64,000 bases of DNA from NCBI GenBank assembly GCA_963714875.1, contig CAVQQI010000011.1:992001-1056000 (forward strand), read 5' to 3'. The position numbers were made by a program, and so were the translations under genes. This DNA is from JBAOHV01 sp963714875. Lineage in GTDB: Bacteria > Actinomycetota > Acidimicrobiia > Acidimicrobiales > Microtrichaceae. How positions within the stretch are numbered: the stretch's first letter is position 1; the number at the start of each line of letters is the position of its first letter. Below, piece after piece: positions 17,351 to 27,748 of this stretch. The notes below the pieces were generated by a model, which saw nothing but the letters and a program-made list of their open reading frames with translations, was not told the origin of the DNA and did no database searches.

Positions 17351-17560
17351 ATGAAGGCACTCAAGCTCGCCGCGACCGTCACCGCAGCACGCCGGCTGGC
17401 ACAGCAGCACTCGACCAAGGTGCACGCCGCGATCGACAAGGCCGCCGACACCGCCACCACCAAGCTGGCCCCGGAGCACCACGCCCGCATCGAATCGGGC
17501 CGACGTATGGCGAAGAAGGCCGCCGACACCGCCGGCGGGACCCCACCGCCCACCCACTGA
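17351..17560 (+). CDS. Rv0909-like small protein (antitoxin-like)
   Basis: A 69-residue helical, Ala/Lys-rich protein. HAAIDKAADTATTKLAPEHHARIESG matches the pattern of the Rv0909 family annotated as antitoxins (repeated IDKA/D.A.K blocks). ATG 17351 has GGAGG 5-9 nt upstream. No toxin partner is encoded next to it: the neighbours are an HNH nuclease on the same strand and an antiporter on the other. The antitoxin label is therefore only a family resemblance. Confidence 0.6.
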   Translation: MKALKLAATVTAARRLAQQHSTKVHAAIDKAADTATTKLAPEHHARIESGRRMAKKAADTAGGTPPPTH

Positions 17561-17571
17561 GTCGCCCAGCC

Positions 17572-17599
17572 GTCCGGGCAGGCCAGCGGTCCGGGCAGG
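17572..17599 (+). repeat. Two direct copies of GTCCGGGCAGG
   Basis: The 11-mer occurs at 17572-17582 and 17589-17599, 17 bp apart, in the gap between convergent genes. With GCCC-N8-GGGC next to it, it may form a weak hairpin. Confidence 0.35.
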
Positions 17600-17622
17600 T
17601 CAGGCTCAGGGATCGGGGAAGC

Positions 17623-18891
17623 TCAGCCGCTGCGGCGCCCCAGGCGCCGCCTGGTCGGGAGCTCTGGCACCTCCTGGGTCTCGGGCATCGAGACCCCGTG
17701 CTCGGCGATCCGACGAGCGAGGCGGGAGGTCCACGCACTCGCGGTGGCGCCGTGGACGAAGACGCTCACCAGCACCGTCCACATCACCACCAGGACGACC
17801 TGACGGGCGCCGGGACCCTGCACCTCGTCGAGCACCAGCAGGCCGAACAAGATCGACGCGAGCCCTCTCGGTCCGAACCACCCGATGAACAGGCGTGTCT
17901 CCCACAAGGTGCCGCTGCCCACCAGCGCGATCAGGACCGCCGCCACACGGATGACTGCCAGGCTGAGCACCACGTAGAGCGCCACGGCCCACGTCAGCTC
18001 GTCGAGGAACGGAGCGACGATGAGCGCGCCGAACACCGTGAAGGTGATGACGCTCAGCAACTCGCCCTCGTCCTCGGTGAAGTCCTGGATCCCACGACAG
18101 TGGTCGCGTGCCACCGCACCGAATGCCAGCCCGCCCACGAACGCCGCGACGAAGCCGTTCCCACCTCCGAGCTCCGACACGGCGAACGCTCCCACTGCGA
18201 CCGCGATCGTTCCGAGCTGCCGGTACAGACCGTCGACGCATCCGGCCGCGCTCGCCCGCTCCAACAACCAGGCACCCCCGGCGCCGGCGAGCACACCGGC
18301 GAGCACACCCACGCCGATCTGTTGCGCGGCGAAGGTCAGCCAGTCCTGGACCCCACCCGGGTCCTCCTCGGCCACTGCTGCCGCGATCAGGACCGTGACG
18401 ATCGGCAACGACATCCCGTCGTTCAGGCCGCTCTCGACGTTCAGCGTCTGACGGATGCGCACCGGCAGCCGTCGGTCGCTGACGACCGCCTGTCCGAGCG
18501 CAGCATCGGTCGGAGCCAGGATCGCCGCGATCAGCGCGGCTTCGACCAGGCTGAGCGACGGGAGCAGCAGCGCCGCCGCGACGGTGCCGCCGAGGACCAT
18601 GAGCGGCAGACCGATGCCCAGCAATCGCATCGGGAGTGCCGATCCCCGACGCAACACCCCCAGGTCGATGCGCACGGCGTCGGTGAACAGCACCAGCACC
18701 AGGGTGGCTTCCACCAGCACGCTCACCGCCTCGCTCTCCAGGCCGAGGTCGAACCACCCCAGACCTGCGGAGCCGACCAAGAGTCCGACTGTCGTGAAGA
18801 ACATCGGCGCGGTCAGCGGGGCCATCGCCAGACGCTTCGACACGAGCGCGAATCCGAGGATCGTGACCGAGAGGATGAGGAGTTCGATCAC
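17623..18891 (-). CDS. CPA1-type sodium/proton antiporter
   Basis: A 422-residue inner-membrane protein with about 12 hydrophobic segments. Conserved transport-core sequences include LAPTDAALGQAVV near residue 130 and RQTLNVESGLNDGMSLPIV near residue 150, which carry the Asp/Asn residues of the CPA1 ion site. GWFGPRGLASILFGLLV near residue 350 is another family signature. It exchanges Na+ or K+ for H+. GTG 18891 is chosen because the frame then begins with a hydrophobic helix (VIELLILSVTILGFALVSKR) as in relatives; the open frame further upstream has no conserved features. Confidence 0.88.
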   Translation of the reverse strand: MIELLILSVTILGFALVSKRLAMAPLTAPMFFTTVGLLVGSAGLGWFDLGLESEAVSVLVEATLVLVLFTDAVRIDLGVLRRGSALPMRLLGIGLPLMVLGGTVAAALLLPSLSLVEAALIAAILAPTDAALGQAVVSDRRLPVRIRQTLNVESGLNDGMSLPIVTVLIAAAVAEEDPGGVQDWLTFAAQQIGVGVLAGVLAGAGGAWLLERASAAGCVDGLYRQLGTIAVAVGAFAVSELGGGNGFVAAFVGGLAFGAVARDHCRGIQDFTEDEGELLSVITFTVFGALIVAPFLDELTWAVALYVVLSLAVIRVAAVLIALVGSGTLWETRLFIGWFGPRGLASILFGLLVLDEVQGPGARQVVLVVMWTVLVSVFVHGATASAWTSRLARRIAEHGVSMPETQEVPELPTRRRLGRRSG

Positions 18892-18979
18892 GAGACGGCG
18901 GACACAGTCGACACGGGGCCATCGAGAGCGGGATGCACCGTGGAATGGTACGGCTGCTGAGGGTGTCCGGACGCCGTGG

Positions 18980-19630
18980 TCAGGGTCGGCGCACCACCCT
19001 GCCCGGGGCCCAGTCCTCCTGGTGCTCCTTGCGTGGGGCGGTCGGCCGGAACGTGATGCTGATCCTCGGGCCGCCGTGGCGTGCCCGCGGCACCGCATGC
19101 TCCCAGTGATGCTGACAGGCGCCACCCATGACCAACAGGTCGCCGCCAGCGGGAGTGAAGGTGACGCTCGATCCACCGCCCTTCGGGCGCAGCAGGAAAC
19201 GCCGGGTCGAACCCAACGAGACGATCGCCACCGGCGGCTCCTTGTGGGCACGACCGATTCGATCTGCATGCCAGGCCACCGCATCCTGGCCGTCGCGGTA
19301 CCAGTTCAACCAGATGCCGTTCATGCCGACCTGATAGCGGCCGGCCAGCTCGGTGGCCATGCGCCGCACGATCGCCGGGGTGCGTGGATGTCGGGCCCCC
19401 AAGCCGGCGCTCAACCGGGGTTCGGCCACCATCTGGCCGTACATCGGTCGCTCCGCACGGTGCCAGATGTCGGACCGGGCCAGTCGTTCGTAGAGCTCCA
19501 GCTGGCCGCCGAGCCAGCCGTGCACCTCGTCGACCCAGCACTGCGCGTCGAGCCAGGTTCGCCGGACCGGGTGGTCGCCACGGATGGCCAGCTCCCCCGC
19601 TCCGAACAACGACCCCTGGACCTGCGTCAC
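18980..19630 (-). CDS. AlkB-like 2-oxoglutarate/Fe(II) dioxygenase
   Basis: A 216-residue DNA/RNA repair dioxygenase of the AlkB family, which removes methyl groups from N1-methyladenine and N3-methylcytosine. Iron ligands are H and D in AWHADRIG near residue 125 and H in HHWEHAVPR near residue 180. The 2-oxoglutarate-binding arginines are in RISITFRP near 195, and GMNGIWLNWYRDGQD is the conserved start of the fold. GTG 19630 is preferred, giving VTQVQGSLFG, because the longer upstream frame overlaps the region before the next gene and is low-complexity Pro/Arg/Ser. Confidence 0.9.
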   Translation of the reverse strand: MTQVQGSLFGAGELAIRGDHPVRRTWLDAQCWVDEVHGWLGGQLELYERLARSDIWHRAERPMYGQMVAEPRLSAGLGARHPRTPAIVRRMATELAGRYQVGMNGIWLNWYRDGQDAVAWHADRIGRAHKEPPVAIVSLGSTRRFLLRPKGGGSSVTFTPAGGDLLVMGGACQHHWEHAVPRARHGGPRISITFRPTAPRKEHQEDWAPGRVVRRP

Positions 19631-19746
19631 GAGGGCGAGCCTACTCGAACACCTGTTCGACATCGGAAGATTCTTGGTCGGGATCGGGAACCGGGTCGGA
19701 CCGGCGGTCGTCGGAGGTGGTGACATCGCACCAAGGGGAGGCCCCG

Positions 19747-22108
19747 ATGCCCGACTCGACGTCCACCGGACCAGGAACGACCCAGCAGGCACGAGAGATC
19801 CCACGACGGCGACGCCGAGCTGCGGGCCTGGCGGCGATCGGCGCCGTCTCGGTGCTGTCGTTGCTGTCGGCATGCACCGCCGACTGGGACGCCGCCCCGT
19901 GGGACCGGGAGCTCCCGTCGGCGGACGCCGTCTCGGTGCTGCGGACAGCGCCGAGCTGCACCGCGCTCAGCGATGCCGCCGAACCCGTGCTGAGCGCAGC
20001 GGTGGATGCGATGTGGCCCGCCTCCGATCGCGGGTGGTTCTCGGGAGGAGGCGACGACGATCAGGTCGACGCATCGACCGGAGCCGCCGACGTGCCGAGC
20101 AGCCGGCTCTCCGAAGGCCCCGCCCCGACGACCATGCCGTCGGCGGTATCGCCCGAGGCACTCGGGTCCGACGCCACCGGCCGGGTCGTGATCGGGACGA
20201 ACAACCAGGAGCAGGAGGTCGACGAGTCGGACCTGTTCAAGACCGACGGCGACAGGATCGTCTCGATCACCAACGGCGTGCTGCGGGTGGTCCATCTGGA
20301 CGGATCGCCGGCGATCGACGGGACGTTGGATCTGTCCGCACGGGGCGCGCAGCAGCTCTTCCTCCGGGGCGACACCGCGCTGGTGCTGGGCACGACGTTC
20401 GGCGGCGGACGAGGGGATGTCATGTTCGAAGGTGATGCCGTCGGACGCGAGGCCGATCCACCGATGACGACTCCGCCGCCACCGGCGATCGAGGCCGCCA
20501 CCACGACGACGACCAGCACCTCGATCCCCGACGATCCGACCACGACCAGCGACCACGACGACCACGACCAGCACGAGCACGACCAGCACGACCACGACCA
20601 GCACGACCACGACGGTGCCCATCGTCGCTCCTCCGTTCGCCACGGCGACGACGCTGACCCTGGTGGACCTGGGCGACGCAGCTGCACCATCGGTTGTCTC
20701 GACCGCGGACATCGAGGGGTCGATGGTCACCGCTCGCCAGATCGACGGGAGCGCCCGTGTCGTCGTGCAGAGCTCGCCGGAAGCGATCGAGCAGCTGTAC
20801 ACGGCGAGGTCGCGCGACGAGGCAACCGCCGTGGTCCGCACTGTGGGCGCGGACGACCTGCTGCCCAGGGTCGCGGTCGACGGTCGGGTGGGTGATCTCG
20901 GCGCCTGTGACGACATACTGCTCGCCTCCGCCGCTCCGGCACCCGACGGCCCCCCGAGCTCACCCTGGAGCGGCGACCCGTCCTCTGCGCTCAGCACGGT
21001 GACGGTGGTGACGGTCGGTGACGACCTCACCGACCTGGCGCCGGTCAGCGTCCAGGGCACCGCAGACACGGTCTACGCCTCGACCGACTCGCTGTTCGTC
21101 GCCGCCGGCTCGTGGGACGAGGGCGGCAGCCGCACCGACGTGCACCGCTTCGACCTGGGCGGCGACGGGCCGGCGACCTACACGGGTTCCGGTCGTGCCC
21201 CGGGACACCTGCTCAACCAGTTCTCGCTGTCCGAACGCGACGGCGCGCTCCGGCTGGTCACGACACTGGACGGAACCGGCGTGGTGATGCCGGTGGAACC
21301 GGGCATCGGAGGCGGCATCTCCGAGGACGACGTCGCCACCAGCGACATCGTGGCTCCCATGGGGCAGAGCTCGGCCCGGCTCACTGTGCTGGACACCGAC
21401 GGGACCCTCGACGAGATCGGTCACCTCGACGGCATGGGCATCGGCGAGACCGTGCACTCGGTGCGGTTCCTGGACGACATCGCCTACCTCGTCACGTTCC
21501 GCCAGGTCGACCCGCTCTATGCGGTCGATCTGAGCGACCCGCGCAACCCGAGGCTGCTCGGCGAGCTGAAGATCCCCGGGTTCTCGGAGTACCTGCACCC
21601 CGTGGGAGATGGCCTGCTGCTCGGGGTCGGGCGAGAGGTCGACCCCGCGACGGGCATCGACGGCGGGCTCAAGATCTCGCTGTTCGACGTCAGCGATCCG
21701 GTCCAGATGGCCGAGGTCGACCAGATCATCGTGGCGAACGCATCGTCCGCCATCAGCGACGATCACAAGGCCTTCACCTGGGACCCCGTCCGACGACGGG
21801 CGATCATCCCGGTCGATCGTGGCTGTGGCATGGGTGACGGCTTCATCGAGGAACCGACGGTCGACGCCCCGGCGTCCAGTCGACTCTGCCAGCCTGACGG
21901 AGTGGCGCAGGTCGTCCAGGTCGACGGGAACACCCTGACCGAGGTGGCGCGGATCGGTCACGTCGCCCCGGGCTCCGGACCTGGATCGGGCACCGTGGCA
22001 CCGATCCGGTCATCGATCGTCGACGACGACCTCTGGACGCTGTCGATGGTCGGGCTCGGCCGCAGCGACGCCGACGCCCCGACCGAGGTCGCGCTGCTGG
22101 GGTTCTGA
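19747..22108 (+). CDS. Secreted beta-propeller lipoprotein (frameshifted in the linker)
   Basis: A predicted 786-residue exported lipoprotein of the archaeal/bacterial beta-propeller domain family. An Arg-rich N terminus leads to a hydrophobic segment and the lipobox LLSACTAD. EQEVDESDLFKTDGDRIVSI near residue 160 is the family hallmark, and further blades follow to the end (YLVTFRQVDPLYAVDLSDP). The frame changes near 20551, where one extra G breaks a Thr/Ser-rich linker; removing it makes the span exactly 787 codons and the linker reads TTTTTSTSTTSTTT. ATG 19747 has AGGGGAGG upstream. Function is unknown, probably extracellular binding. Confidence 0.8.
20501..20612 (+). repeat. Low-complexity ACC/ACG/AGC tract coding a Thr/Ser linker
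   Basis: About 110 bp of near-repeats of CACGACCAG and related words inside the propeller gene. In the correct frame it codes threonine and serine; in the shifted frame it codes His/Asp. Such tracts are prone to replication slippage and misassembly, so its true length may differ. Confidence 0.7.
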
Positions 22109-22120
22109 ACGGACCAGTGC

Positions 22121-23682
22121 TCAGCCGCTGACCGCGGCGACCGAGACGACGCCGTCGGTGTCGCGCAGCGCCTCCTGCACCTCGGGGGAACGGCCCGATC
22201 GGTGGCCAGCACCATCAGCGCCTTGGCGCCCTCGGGCGACGACCCCACCGCCATGTCGTCGATGTTCACCCCGGCCTCACCCAGGAGCATGCCGACCTTG
22301 CCGATCATGCTCGGCTGGTCCTGGTTGCGCACCACCAACAGATGCTCGGCCGGAGGTACGTCGATCGCATGGTCGTCGATCATCACCACCGACGGCGCTG
22401 CTTTCAGACCGACCAGCGTGCCGGCGATGCTGTGACCGCCACCGCGGATGGTGACCAGGTTGACGTAGTCGCGGGCGTGGGTGGTGGAGGTGGGGCGGAT
22501 CTCCAGACCTTGCTCCTCGGCGACCTGCGGGGCGTTGACGTAGGACACCGGCTCGCCCGAGGTGACGGTGAAGAAGCCCTTCAGCACCGACAACGTCAGG
22601 ATGCGGGTGTCGTACTCGGCGATCTGCCCCTGGTACTCGATCTCCAACCCACCGGAGCACTCGCCGCAGAGCCCGGCGAGGATCCGCCCGAGCTGCTCGG
22701 CCAGCGCCAGGTAGGGGCGCACCGTCTCGGATGCCTCTGCCGCCGAGACGTTGACGGCATAGGGGACGAAGTCGCCGGCGAGCGCCAGCTCGACCATGTC
22801 GGCGATCGTGTCGCCGGCCTTGTCCTGTGCCTCTTCGGTCGAGGCGCCCAGGTGCGGGGTGACGACCACCTGGTCGAGCCCGAACAACGGCGACTCGGTG
22901 CACGGTTCGGTGGCGAACACGTCGATCGCCGCGCCACCGATGGTGCCCGCAGCGATGGCGTCGGCCAGGGCCTGCTCATCGATGATGCCGCCCCGGGCGA
23001 CGTTGACCACCCGCAGCGACGGCTTGGCGAGCGCGAGCATGTCGGCGTCGATCAGCCCGGCGGTCTCGGGTGTCCTGGCCAGGTGCAGCGTGATGAAGTC
23101 GGACCGGGCCATCAGCTCCTCGAGCGGCAGCAGATCGACGTTCAGCTGACGGGCGCGCTCCTCCGCGACGAAGGGGTCGTAGGCGACCAGCTTCATGCCG
23201 AACGCCAGCGCCCGCTGGGCGACCAGCTTGCCGATGCGGCCCAGGCCGATGATGCCCAGCGTCTTGTCGGACAGCTCGACGCCGGTCCACTTCGAGCGCT
23301 CCCAGCGGCCGGCCTTCAGCGCTGCCGAGGCCTGGGGCACGTTGCGTGCCTGGGCCAGCAGCAGCGCCATCGTGTGCTCCGCCGCCGACAGCGTGTTGGA
23401 CTGCGGAGCGTTCACCACCATGACGCCGCGCTCGGTGGCCGCGGCGACATCGACGTTGTCCAGGCCGATACCGGCACGGCCCACCGCGATCAGGTCGGTG
23501 CCGGCTGCCAGGAGCTCGGCGGTGACCTGGGTCGCGGAACGGATGATCAGCGCGTGGGCGCCGACGATCGCGTCGAGGAGCGCCTCGGGAGACAGCCCCT
23601 CCTGGATGTCGACCTCGTGGCCGGCGTCGCGCAGACGCTGCAGGCCTCCATCGGCGATCTTCTCGGTGACCAGGACTCGCAT
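22121..23682 (-). CDS. serA: SerA: D-3-phosphoglycerate dehydrogenase (frameshift near the end)
   Basis: A 520-residue first enzyme of serine synthesis. The NAD-binding region has IIGLGRIGKLVAQRA near residue 147, the substrate region FITLHLARTPETAGL, and the catalytic His is in TPHLGASTEEAQDKAGD near residue 280. An intervening domain and a C-terminal ACT domain (LLVVRNQDQPSMIGKVGMLLGEAGVNIDDMAVG) make it the long form, typically serine-inhibited. Near 22184-22188 a run of five G lacks one base; restoring it gives EVQEALRDTDGVVSVAAVSG and a stop at 22121, 521 codons in all. Without that correction the frame runs on with no family match. Confidence 0.93.
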
Positions 23683-23737
23683 CGACCCATCCTGCCCGAG
23701 TGGGTCCGCACCGGCCAGCCCACCGGCAGGTCGGGCG

Positions 23738-24355
23738 TCACCCCGGGTTCAGGTCATCGGGACTCAGGCGACCTGCCGCGAGCAGCAGGAGGTCGCCGTC
23801 GCCGGCGGTCAACTCGCCCCCGCCCGACCCCGGGAGCGACCAGCCCGACGTGCTGGTCAGTCGCAACCGTCGGAGCGTTCGCGGTGCTCCGTAGACGACC
23901 GCGAAGCGACCCATCGACTCCACCGCAATCCGCGCCGCGACCGGATCGAGCACGTCGGGGCGTCCCACCGCGCGGGTGATGTCCAGACCGTGGACCAGGA
24001 CCTCTGCCAGCGCCGCCGCCGGTGGCGCGCCGGGGACCACGAAACGGCCACCGTCGGCTGCACGCAGGCGGTCCAGCAGCTCGTGGGGCGTCGAGGCGTC
24101 GGCGACGCCCCGAGCGATCGGCACCATCGCCCCCAGCGGTGAACAGAGGTGGCGAACTGCTGCAACGGTCGTCTCGATGAACATGCGTGGCCGGTCCAGC
24201 TCGGCGAGCCACACGAGGTGCGCCAACACGTCCTGTGTCCTCCAGTCCCGGCACAACGACGGCTGGTCCCACTCGGTCGACCCGAGGTCGACCAGGGCAT
24301 CGGCCAGTGCCCGGCGCTGCGCTGCAACCATCGGCCACACGTCAACCATTTCCAC
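23738..24355 (-). CDS. DinB-like / maleylpyruvate isomerase-type protein
   Basis: A 205-residue protein of the mycothiol-associated DinB superfamily (TIGR03083 type). The N-terminal four-helix bundle has LADALVDLGSTEWDQPSLCRDWRTQDVLAHLVWLAEL, where His of AHLVW and a later His of VLVHGLDITRAVG would bind the metal. Many members use mycothiol in thiol transfer or isomerisation. GGGAGGG lies just before the start (ATG 24355 or 24349). It sits between serA and an S9 peptidase on the same strand. The substrate is unknown. Confidence 0.78.
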   Translation of the reverse strand: MEMVDVWPMVAAQRRALADALVDLGSTEWDQPSLCRDWRTQDVLAHLVWLAELDRPRMFIETTVAAVRHLCSPLGAMVPIARGVADASTPHELLDRLRAADGGRFVVPGAPPAAALAEVLVHGLDITRAVGRPDVLDPVAARIAVESMGRFAVVYGAPRTLRRLRLTSTSGWSLPGSGGGELTAGDGDLLLLAAGRLSPDDLNPG

Positions 24356-24367
24356 CCTCCCGGCACA

Positions 24368-26521
24368 TCAGGCGGGCTCGAACCCGAGCACCTGCCCGTA
24401 GAACTCCAGCTCGGCGGTGAGCGCCGTGACGATCGTGTCGGCCAGGCGGAAACCATGGCCCTCACCCTGGAACAGCACGTAGCGGTGCGGAACCCCGTTC
24501 GCCTCGAGCGCAGCGACCAGCACCTCGGCCTGGGCCGGCGGGACGACCTTGTCGTCGCTGCCCTGCAACAGCAGCACCGGACGGCTCAGCCGGTCCGCAT
24601 GGAACAACGGCGAGCGGTCCCGGTACACCTGGGCGCCGGCGGGCAGTGGAGCCACCAGGCCGTCCAGGTAGCGGGACTCGAACTTGTGCGTGTCGGCGGC
24701 CAACGCCGCCAGATCGGTCACTCCGTAGAGGCTGCACGCGGCGGCGAACGCGCCCGGTGCGCCCCACGCGTCCTGGAAGCAGACCGCAGCGAGTGCGGTG
24801 AACCCACCGGCGGATCCGCCACGGATGACACACCGTGCTCCGTCCACGACACCGCCGCCGTCGGCACCGTCGGCAGCCAGGTGGCGTGTGATGGCGATGC
24901 AGTCCTCGACGTCCACCACGCCCCATCGCCCCCGCAGTGCGTCGCGGTACTCCCGACCGAAACCGGTCGAGCCCCGGTAGTTCACATCCGCCACCGCGAA
25001 GCCACGAGTGGTCCAGAACTGCACGCTGGTGGAGAACTCGGGGCGCGCAGCCGCAGTGGGACCGCCGTGGATGCGCACCAGCAGCGGTGGCAGCTCACCC
25101 TGGGGCCCCCGGTGATCGCCGCTGACGGGCAGGTACACCAGCGCGTGTGCCATCAGGTCGTCGTCGTCGACCATGCCGCCGACATCCGCAGGCGCCCCGG
25201 TCGGGAACGTGACCGGCGTCGGCAGCGACACCCAGTCCGGCGCCAGTGGCGCCTCGACAGGCCGGAGGTCCACCGCCGCTGCGGGGTCCTCGGGATCGAG
25301 CGAGAGGTCGAGCCGCCAGACCGTCGAGGGACGATCGGGAACGCCACCGATCACCGCGACCGTGTCACCGTGGGCGGCGACGTACTCGATCGACCGCAGC
25401 GCCGGTCCGGGCAGCGCCGAGCGCCCACCCGTCGTCAGGTCCAGCAGCCACAGCGTGTCCAGACCGCCGCTGGCGACTGCGAGCACCACCCGGTCGTCGC
25501 CGCAGAACGCGTACCGGCGACCGCCCGCCACCCAGCGCGGCTCGCCGATCTCTTCGCCGGGCTCGCCACCGCCGGCAACAGCGGTCGTGGGGTCGTCACC
25601 GCTGCCTTCGTCGGGCACTCCGACGCCCGGAGCCACCCGCAGGTGCCACCAGCCATCTGCGTCGTCGCACCACCACAGCACGCCGTCGGGCGACCACTCG
25701 GGTAGGCAGACCGACACCGCTCGGTCGAGTCCGTTGACTGCGCCACCACGCCGGCCCCCTGCGATCCTCCGTGATTCGGTCACCGAGGCGCCGTCAGCGC
25801 CGAGGACGAGCCGGCCGGCCCACAGCTCGGCCGCGTCCCAGGGCATGTCGGGATGGTCCCATCGGAGCCACGCGACGGACCTTCCGTCGGGCGAGACCGC
25901 GGGAGCGACGACGAAGTCGCCGCCGCCGACGTCGTCGACACCCACCAGCACGTCGTGGTGATGGTCGGCGGCACAGACCGCGACCAGCTCGTTGCGGGGC
26001 TCGGGATACCAGGCGCCTGATCGGTCGGTGTGCGATTCACGCTCGACGACCACCCAATCACCTGCGCCGACCGCACGACCCGATGCATGTCGCCATGCCA
26101 GCTGCCGGGGCGCCGCCGCGCTGAGCGGACGATCCGACATGACCGCCCGGTCGACCCCGCGGGACACGTCGGCCCGCATGAGCTGTTGGGATGCGTCGTC
26201 GACCCAGTCGACATGGCCCTGCCCGGTCCAGAACGCGCCGCCGCCGTACTCGTTGACCCTGCTGCGTGGGCGAACCTGCTCCGGGTCGAGGTCCGCCGGC
26301 GTGCCACCATCTCGGGCGCCGACCAGCGCGATGCGACCCTGGTGGGCCGGACGGCTCTCGGACCACCAGATCGTGGCCACCCCGTGGGCGTCGCGGGTGA
26401 TGCCGAGCCCCGAGAACCGCGTCGCTCCGACCGCGGCGTCGAGCGGCGACAACGGCGAGCGCCACGAGCCGTGGGGTGCGACCGTGTGGACCAGGTCGCC
26501 GGCGCGGCCCGGCGAGGTCAC
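24368..26521 (-). CDS. S9-family serine peptidase (prolyl oligopeptidase type)
   Basis: A 717-residue peptidase. The N-terminal ~400 residues form a beta-propeller that restricts entry to the active site. The C-terminal alpha/beta-hydrolase domain has the nucleophile in IRGGSAGGFTALAA near residue 570, the Asp in LLQGSDDKVVPPAQ near 655 and the His in FQGEGHGFRLAD near 690. LLVRIHGGPTAAARPEFS near residue 490 forms the oxyanion region. No signal peptide is visible, so it is probably cytosolic. GTG 26521 overlaps the stop of the aminotransferase (GTGA), so they are translationally coupled. Confidence 0.88.
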   Translation of the reverse strand: MTSPGRAGDLVHTVAPHGSWRSPLSPLDAAVGATRFSGLGITRDAHGVATIWWSESRPAHQGRIALVGARDGGTPADLDPEQVRPRSRVNEYGGGAFWTGQGHVDWVDDASQQLMRADVSRGVDRAVMSDRPLSAAAPRQLAWRHASGRAVGAGDWVVVERESHTDRSGAWYPEPRNELVAVCAADHHHDVLVGVDDVGGGDFVVAPAVSPDGRSVAWLRWDHPDMPWDAAELWAGRLVLGADGASVTESRRIAGGRRGGAVNGLDRAVSVCLPEWSPDGVLWWCDDADGWWHLRVAPGVGVPDEGSGDDPTTAVAGGGEPGEEIGEPRWVAGGRRYAFCGDDRVVLAVASGGLDTLWLLDLTTGGRSALPGPALRSIEYVAAHGDTVAVIGGVPDRPSTVWRLDLSLDPEDPAAAVDLRPVEAPLAPDWVSLPTPVTFPTGAPADVGGMVDDDDLMAHALVYLPVSGDHRGPQGELPPLLVRIHGGPTAAARPEFSTSVQFWTTRGFAVADVNYRGSTGFGREYRDALRGRWGVVDVEDCIAITRHLAADGADGGGVVDGARCVIRGGSAGGFTALAAVCFQDAWGAPGAFAAACSLYGVTDLAALAADTHKFESRYLDGLVAPLPAGAQVYRDRSPLFHADRLSRPVLLLQGSDDKVVPPAQAEVLVAALEANGVPHRYVLFQGEGHGFRLADTIVTALTAELEFYGQVLGFEPA

Positions 26522-27741
26522 CCGCCGTTGACCAGGCGGGCCACCCGCTCGATGCCCTCCACCAGGTCGTCGTCGCCCAGGGCGAACGAGAACCGGCCGT
26601 AGCCCGGCGAACCGAAGGCCTCGCCCGGCACGAACGCCACCTTCGCGTCCTCCAGGATCAGATCGGCCAGCTCGACGGTGGTGGCCGCGGTCCGGCCGCC
26701 GAGATCGACCCCCAGCAGCCCCGTCAGGTTGGGGTAGGCGTAGAAGGCCCCCTCGGGCTCGAGGCAGCTGACCCCGGGGATGTCGGCCAGCATCCGGTGC
26801 ATCGTGCGCCGCCGCCGGTCGAAGACCAGCCGCATCTGTTCGACTGCGGACAGATCACCCGAGACCGCGGCGAGCGCCGCTCGCTGGGCGACGTTGCAGA
26901 CGTTCGAGGTGAGGTGGGTCTGCAGGTTGGTGGCACCCTTGACCACGTCGGCCGGGCCGATGAGCCAGCCCACCCGCCACCCGGTCATGGCGTACGTCTT
27001 GGCGACACCGTTGACGATCACGCACTGCTCGGCCAGCTCCGGAACGACTGCGGCGATGGAGTGGTGCTGGGCGTCGCCGTAGACGAGGTGCTCGTAGATC
27101 TCGTCGGTGATGACCACGATGCCGTGCTCCAGCGCCCAGCGGCCGATGGCCTCGATCTCCTCACGCGGGTAGACCGCCCCGGTGGGGTTGGACGGCGAGA
27201 CGAACACGAGCGCCTTGGTCCGCGGAGTGCGCGCCGCCTCGAGCTGGTCGACGGTGACGCGGAACCCGGTGGACTCGTCGGTGGGCAGCACGACCGACAC
27301 TCCGCCGGCCAGCGCGATGGGCTCGGGGTAGGTCGTCCAGAACGGCGCCGGCAGCAGCACCTCGTCGCCGTCGCCGATGAGCACCGTGAACGCCGAGTAC
27401 ACCGCATGCTTGCCGCCGTTGGTCACCACGACCTGGCCGGGGTCGACCTGCACCCCGGAGTCGCGCAGCGTCTTGGCCGCGATCGCCTCCTTCAGCTCGG
27501 GAAGACCGGCGGCCGGCGTGTAGCGGTGGTTCCTGGGGTCGAGGCACGCCTGTGCTGCAGCCTCGGCGATGTAGTCGGGGGTGGCGAAGTCGGGCTCACC
27601 TGCGCCGAAGCCGATGACGGGCTCACCGGCGGCCTTGAGCGCCTTGGCCTTGGAATCCACCGCGAGGGTGGCGGACGGCGTGATGGCCGCGACCCGCGCC
27701 GAGATGCGCGAGCGGCCGGATTCGGTCGAAGGGGTGGACAT
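26518..27741 (-). CDS. Class I aminotransferase, aspartate aminotransferase type
   Basis: A 407-residue PLP enzyme that would interconvert aspartate and oxaloacetate (or aromatic amino acids) with 2-oxoglutarate. Family marks are VIGFGAGEPDFATPDYI near residue 43, VSPSNPTGAVYPREEI near 180, and the PLP lysine in VNGVAKTYAMTGWRVGW near 248. RFSFALGDDDLVEGIERVARL closes the substrate-Arg region near the end. ATG 27741 lies 7 nt behind TAGCGT. It leads the operon with the S9 peptidase. The exact amino donor is not certain from sequence. Confidence 0.88.
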   Translation of the reverse strand: MSTPSTESGRSRISARVAAITPSATLAVDSKAKALKAAGEPVIGFGAGEPDFATPDYIAEAAAQACLDPRNHRYTPAAGLPELKEAIAAKTLRDSGVQVDPGQVVVTNGGKHAVYSAFTVLIGDGDEVLLPAPFWTTYPEPIALAGGVSVVLPTDESTGFRVTVDQLEAARTPRTKALVFVSPSNPTGAVYPREEIEAIGRWALEHGIVVITDEIYEHLVYGDAQHHSIAAVVPELAEQCVIVNGVAKTYAMTGWRVGWLIGPADVVKGATNLQTHLTSNVCNVAQRAALAAVSGDLSAVEQMRLVFDRRRRTMHRMLADIPGVSCLEPEGAFYAYPNLTGLLGVDLGGRTAATTVELADLILEDAKVAFVPGEAFGSPGYGRFSFALGDDDLVEGIERVARLVNGG

Positions 27742-27748
27742 GACCCGA

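Noticed and set aside
20540..20612. CRISPR-like or tandem repeat array
   Set aside because: The short CACGACCAG-like words lie in frame inside a gene and lack spacers. They code a Thr/Ser linker.
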